This document shows positions 17,501 to 20,505 of a DNA stretch of 20,505 nucleotides, in pieces (the first letter of the stretch is position 1; the number at the start of each line of letters is the position of its first letter). The stretch comes from Dimargaris cristalligena (lineage: Eukaryota; Kickxellomycota; Dimargaritomycetes; Dimargaritales; Dimargaritaceae), in the NCBI GenBank assembly GCA_027576995.1, contig JANBQC010000520.1:1-20505 (forward strand), given 5' to 3'. Below the pieces are notes generated by a model. It worked only from the letters and a program-made list of their open reading frames with translations, made no database searches and was not told the DNA's origin. Made by a program: the position numbers and the translations under genes.

Positions 17501-19977
17501 CTCTGCCCCCGGCGCCCTCGTTTCCGCCGCCCCCACCCCGACCAGATCCTCCTTCCGAGGCGGCGGCCCCCCGGTCGATCAGGTCGGCGAGTTTCACCCA
17601 TACGGCCCCCAATAGTAGTGCCGTCACAGCCGATATTGCCTCCCAGGGTCGATTTAACAGCTTCTCCCAGGATCACCTGCCTACCTTCGCGGGCCGTCGC
17701 CCGCCCCTATCTGTGCAAACTTTTGCCGCTCCCCCGAGTGACCCACCCCGCTCGATTATATCACCCTCGGCCGCCTTGGACTATTACCATATCCAACAGA
17801 CCTCATCTATTCAAGGCTCGATGCGTACCAGCTTTACCGGTTCCCGCAACAGTTTGGTATTGCTCAGTCCGGCCTTGAGTATTGATCGATTCGGCCAGGA
17901 GGATCCTATCGCTACTTTTAATCCCCTGATGCAAAATAACCTAGTCCGCGCCTCGGTGGATATGGCACCCTTCCAGCCCAAGGTGGATGAGGACATTAAA
18001 CGGCGCCTGTCGTACCGCGAGGAAGCCGAACACGAAGCGCGGTATATGAGTCAGGAACTCGGGGTGGGCTTATCGGCCGGTAGTGCTCAAGGTCTAGGGG
18101 GGTCTTCGGGCCTCCTTAGCCCCGGGTTACAATCCTCCATGACCTCCGACGGTAAACGGTCCAGTGGACTGGTCAGTTCATTCCTGAACGTCAGCCAGTT
18201 CCTGGCCGAGACGGGCCCGTCGACTACGGCGTCCGCTAACCAGCCGATGGGGGTCGTTGGTATTGAGCGTCGCTCGTCCTCGCCTACACCGTCGCTGCGG
18301 AGTGTCGGTCCGGGTGATCTGAATTCCTCCATGGAATCGACTTCGACTAAGGCCCGTAAGGCGGCCAACCGCATGTCCTGGAATGCGGTGATGATGGCCA
18401 ACGAAACCGTCAAGCGCCGAACGTCGGCCAAAAAATCGACGGGCTCCACGAATGGCCTTTCCCGGGACAGCGTCTCTCCCCTGGGCACTTTGTCACCGTC
18501 CGACGATACCCATTCCATATCCATGACCCTGGCCGCCCTCCACGAAACCGACGAGGCGGACCAGGGGCGGCGGACCACCCGGGCCTCCTCCTCGTCCGTA
18601 TCGACGGGTTCTCCTGAATTTCCCCAAGTCGAGTTCCCCGGGCCAACGACTGGGCCGCTGGCGGCCCTTCATACAACACCCCCCGCTGTCAACCGGGTAC
18701 GTGACTCCATCGCCTCGACCGACCAGATTCCCTCGTCGTCGTGCGATACGTTAATTTCGTCCTCTGCGGCGAACTTAAGCTTGACCCCTAATCTGGGAGT
18801 CGGACCTGCTACCACTTCAACCGGCCTGGCGGATAGTCCGTCGGCGCTGTACAGTCCCGGTGGGGCCCCAGTACGTACCAGCGGCCTAGCTAATGCTAAT
18901 ACTAATGCCCACCATCAATCTGGTCGTAGTTCGAATCCGGCCTACTCAACCCGAAGTAGTCCTCACGGTATGGACCCCATTAGTGGCAGCGGTGGTTCCC
19001 CACACCACCGTTATCAGCATCAGCAGCAGCAACAGCCCCGGGTCAGTCCCAACTTGGGACCGGCCAACTTACCATCCCCTCAGTCCCTCCCCGGCCGACC
19101 CTCGAGCCAAGAAACCAATGATGACAGCGATGCCTCCGTGAACACCTTCGTTACTTCCCCAGTGGGCCACCAACCCAACAACTATCGTAGTCGCCCTAAC
19201 GCATTCCGGCGCCCCGGCGACTCACTCGATTTGAGTACGTGGCTCACTCTTATCCGTGGCCTACAGCCCCTCCCGGAGGACCAGCTCTTCCCGCTGGCAG
19301 CAAATAACCCGGCCAAACTTGTCCCGCCTACCACGGCCATGGCTGTGACTCATCGGCACCGGCGGTCTTCGTCGGCCGTCCTTCCGTTGCTCCCTCCCCT
19401 CACCGGGGGACCCGTCAATGGCGGTTTACCCACCAGCGGTAAACCTCTGCCGGCTACGGCGGATGACTTAGTCCTGGACTATTTGGCCCGATTCCCGGAT
19501 CCCAAACAACCGTCCGGATTCCAAGCCACCGCCGAGTCCACCACAGTTCCTCCCTCCCACACCGGGACGGCGGGCGAGGGTCCCACCCGAACTCGACCGA
19601 TTCTAAGTAATCGGAACTCCCCGGCTCCGACCAGCCCCACCCTGGCCCGCGACGGCCCAACAGCGTCTTCTGCGTATTCGTCTAGTGTAGTAGGCAAACT
19701 GGCCTCCGCCTCGGCATCGGCATTACCCCTGATGGGCGAGGGAGGGGGCAGCAGTGATGTGCATTCGCATATGCTTCCGAATAGGGGGGGAGTCCCACCG
19801 GTGGACTATGCCACAACCCCACCTTCGCGATCCCCATCGATGCAGGGTCAGCCCACTACCCCTGGATCCACCCCGTTGGACGTGTTCCTCAATTATTCTA
19901 AATCCATCAGTGATCGTATCGAGAAAATCGAGCGGGAACTCGATGACTTGGTCGTTCACGTCGTTCGGGCTTTTTAA
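14578..19977 (+). CDS. Bud14/Tea4-like SH3 scaffold with a Ras-association-like domain
   Basis: The product is 1799 residues with no intron. An SH3 domain lies at about 133-187: AAFDF at 137-141 stands for ALYDF, then WW at 167-168 and GYIPADNIE at 178-186. It is followed at once by RRARLNRDRNVEL (191-203), which resembles the segment after the SH3 of Bud14 and Tea4. Those proteins link type-1 phosphatase (Glc7/Dis2) and formins to polarity sites at the cortex. GIRFAEN at 229-235 has a degenerate RVxF-type core, then a highly acidic run (271-287). A second folded region at 507-618 has an alternating pattern like Ras-association/ubiquitin-fold domains. The rest is Ser/Pro-rich and probably disordered, with FPPPPPRPDPP at 982-992 and a Gln run near 1480. 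The last 32 residues form a possible short coiled coil. Yeast Bud14 and Tea4 are only 700-820 residues. The ATG has A at -3. Orthology is likely; the molecular role is inferred. Confidence 0.85.
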   Translation: MSADDLFMQRLQHAGGQQDPSPNPEIEGYGAPDDGLVPAQHPYDHDGALGDSMALDHSGADSNELPEQLGINDSFSSRYHLDQAFSADGQVLVTTIQTACAHIVTSESGSDIQTNVTLPDGQMISLNAGQVPTIVYAAFDFVRMVDGQVTVREAEELMLLDESNQFWWLVLKDTGDIGYIPADNIETCDLRRARLNRDRNVELVRPIPQDRPLPVSLRPSSKKARGINGIRFAENIIISVNETYHLDDYIDYDDEGNEVHYHDDEGPNSADDMSEDDDDDEDLEVEDSARSQATEAPHISRPRRPDDLTGIQSDNAVSGKVYPRVGEEDNSLERDGDESPLNEMNAEANLALNTMALAQQHGYGSGSTVQIPLEKNRSDDYLPDYYASSMVSHPDDDGRTVTDAHATATDNPNSAARNPPYLTNQYPDASIQRSDHMNDFNQVYELDGFEENDFLVPGENRFESGSPNAFASSANAGVIAAGAATDDDDNRDAVVPDGDSSLIDDNRPFEFIVAYHIESASDDPAEFAVADEQPVLMYINESFADVLPRVLAQFNLPTSDAKGVGPKYRLLAYIDGFNFGISLAQDEHMYTLLEYVTECMDGIPPEECLRFILKEDTAPKPEDIPGDIASFGHLVSEPPTPSTITGTTGASRTDLYDTSLIGADSAPGGPSASTGAIVNSSLHSLSSPFTAEDSMMETMNRINEHLPNEQAPSPNHRRSVFDEAFGLDDDGLNNSSSHLAKNGVGSRDHQPLPETSAAWSKDMASDSLVPDYDSDSTEHVYVTPMVSTRVRPESKSFGAPSSSAAWTSKGSRPMPLPDRPAERDSHIQSNTSTSDDDAGSSQSSMYDSASSSPADYVTPETSSRVRSPPKPPPRPSTAAIKEEPPRSTGLPSLASYSVVAPSTPTYNSMNDPTEPNDRPIPRVLPPRPAGRSNSNASASSAVDPDGVLKHIFSSILPPSSPPPKGRSDRSSSGASLPPAPSFPPPPPRPDPPSEAAAPRSIRSASFTHTAPNSSAVTADIASQGRFNSFSQDHLPTFAGRRPPLSVQTFAAPPSDPPRSIISPSAALDYYHIQQTSSIQGSMRTSFTGSRNSLVLLSPALSIDRFGQEDPIATFNPLMQNNLVRASVDMAPFQPKVDEDIKRRLSYREEAEHEARYMSQELGVGLSAGSAQGLGGSSGLLSPGLQSSMTSDGKRSSGLVSSFLNVSQFLAETGPSTTASANQPMGVVGIERRSSSPTPSLRSVGPGDLNSSMESTSTKARKAANRMSWNAVMMANETVKRRTSAKKSTGSTNGLSRDSVSPLGTLSPSDDTHSISMTLAALHETDEADQGRRTTRASSSSVSTGSPEFPQVEFPGPTTGPLAALHTTPPAVNRVRDSIASTDQIPSSSCDTLISSSAANLSLTPNLGVGPATTSTGLADSPSALYSPGGAPVRTSGLANANTNAHHQSGRSSNPAYSTRSSPHGMDPISGSGGSPHHRYQHQQQQQPRVSPNLGPANLPSPQSLPGRPSSQETNDDSDASVNTFVTSPVGHQPNNYRSRPNAFRRPGDSLDLSTWLTLIRGLQPLPEDQLFPLAANNPAKLVPPTTAMAVTHRHRRSSSAVLPLLPPLTGGPVNGGLPTSGKPLPATADDLVLDYLARFPDPKQPSGFQATAESTTVPPSHTGTAGEGPTRTRPILSNRNSPAPTSPTLARDGPTASSAYSSSVVGKLASASASALPLMGEGGGSSDVHSHMLPNRGGVPPVDYATTPPSRSPSMQGQPTTPGSTPLDVFLNYSKSISDRIEKIERELDDLVVHVVRAF

Positions 19978-20505
19978 TCACCCAGTATACCCTCTTTATA
20001 ATATGTTGTCACCAACATCCAATTACTTTAACATTAAGGCGGGCTTTCTCTTCCCCCTCTCCTCCCCTCACAAAACAACAACATCACCACCCACACTAAC
20101 AGCAACAGCAATATCAATTAGTAGCAGGCATTCTATTTTTAACCCGAGTCGTATTATTTAGACTGTTTTATACTTTAATGATCTCACGAATATTTCACCA
20201 AAGCCTGCTTTATGTTTTGTTTTAACGTTCACTTACGCATTTTATGCCACGGTATTTTTTGCATGAGTTGTACTTAGTATTTTTATAGTTGTAAGAACAC
20301 CCCTTTCCTATTGATGTCCCCCACCCCACTTCTATGGGTTTATAAGATTTTTCTGTAATTAGCTTTTCTTTTTTATACAAGCCAGTCCCGAATGGTGACG
20401 GGTCACTCAACTATGTACCCCAATAATTAATATGGGAGAAGTTCAATCAAGCTATATAACGATTTGAATGAAAGTTCCAATTGATGTAGCGGGACTATTT
20501 TTTTA
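19978..20505 (+). other. 3' flank of the Bud14/Tea4-like gene
   Basis: AT-rich sequence after the TAA at 19975-19977. There is no exact AATAAA; AATAAT at 20422 and TATATAA near 20453 are weak substitutes. The longest frame here is about 62 codons, on the minus strand, without features. The window ends before another gene is reached. Confidence 0.55.

Overview
The window looks like nuclear DNA from a fungus. The HAP2/NF-YA core carries the fungal-type ending [13 protein letters not shown], the magnesium transporter is of the fungal Alr/Mnr2 CorA subgroup, and the largest protein carries the SH3 and flanking signature of the fungal polarity factors Bud14/Tea4. The standard genetic code fits all genes. 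The long low-complexity tails, sparse gene layout and uninterrupted long ORFs suggest, weakly, an early-diverging lineage rather than a well-studied yeast; I cannot place it further from sequence alone.

Layout. Four protein genes are supported. On the minus strand are a CorA/Alr/Mnr2-like Mg2+ transporter (515-2689) and a seven-transmembrane receptor-like protein with a long Ser/Thr/Pro-rich tail (5837-7309). On the plus strand are a compact NF-YA/HAP2 CCAAT-binding subunit (10379-10843) and a 1799-residue Bud14/Tea4-like SH3 scaffold (14578-19977). The 7TM and NF-YA genes are divergent across about 3 kb. No tRNA, rRNA, CRISPR array, transposase, reverse transcriptase or bacterial-type operon was seen. 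Intergenic stretches of 2-4 kb hold microsatellites, AT-rich blocks and a few hairpins but no recognisable genes.

Regulatory structure. Each gene is preceded on its coding strand by a long pyrimidine-rich stretch (roughly 0.5 to 1.2 kb). I read these as long 5' leaders. Three of them begin near TATA-like sequences (3231-3240 minus, 8155-8174 minus, 9383-9391 plus). The two plus-strand leaders hold credible intron signals. The best is GTAAGT at 9482, followed by 206 bases without any AG and then a T-run ending in TAG at 9695. The Bud14/Tea4-like leader has two candidates of about 70 bases. All four chosen ATGs have a purine at -3.

The genes do not form an obvious pathway: one transporter, one orphan receptor-like protein, one transcription factor subunit and one polarity/PP1-adaptor-like scaffold. 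The most interesting points are the Ras-association-like second domain and great length of the Bud14/Tea4-like protein, the unclassified 7TM protein with a GPCR-like cysteine pair, the leader strand bias with putative leader introns, and possible splicing at both ends of the NF-YA gene.
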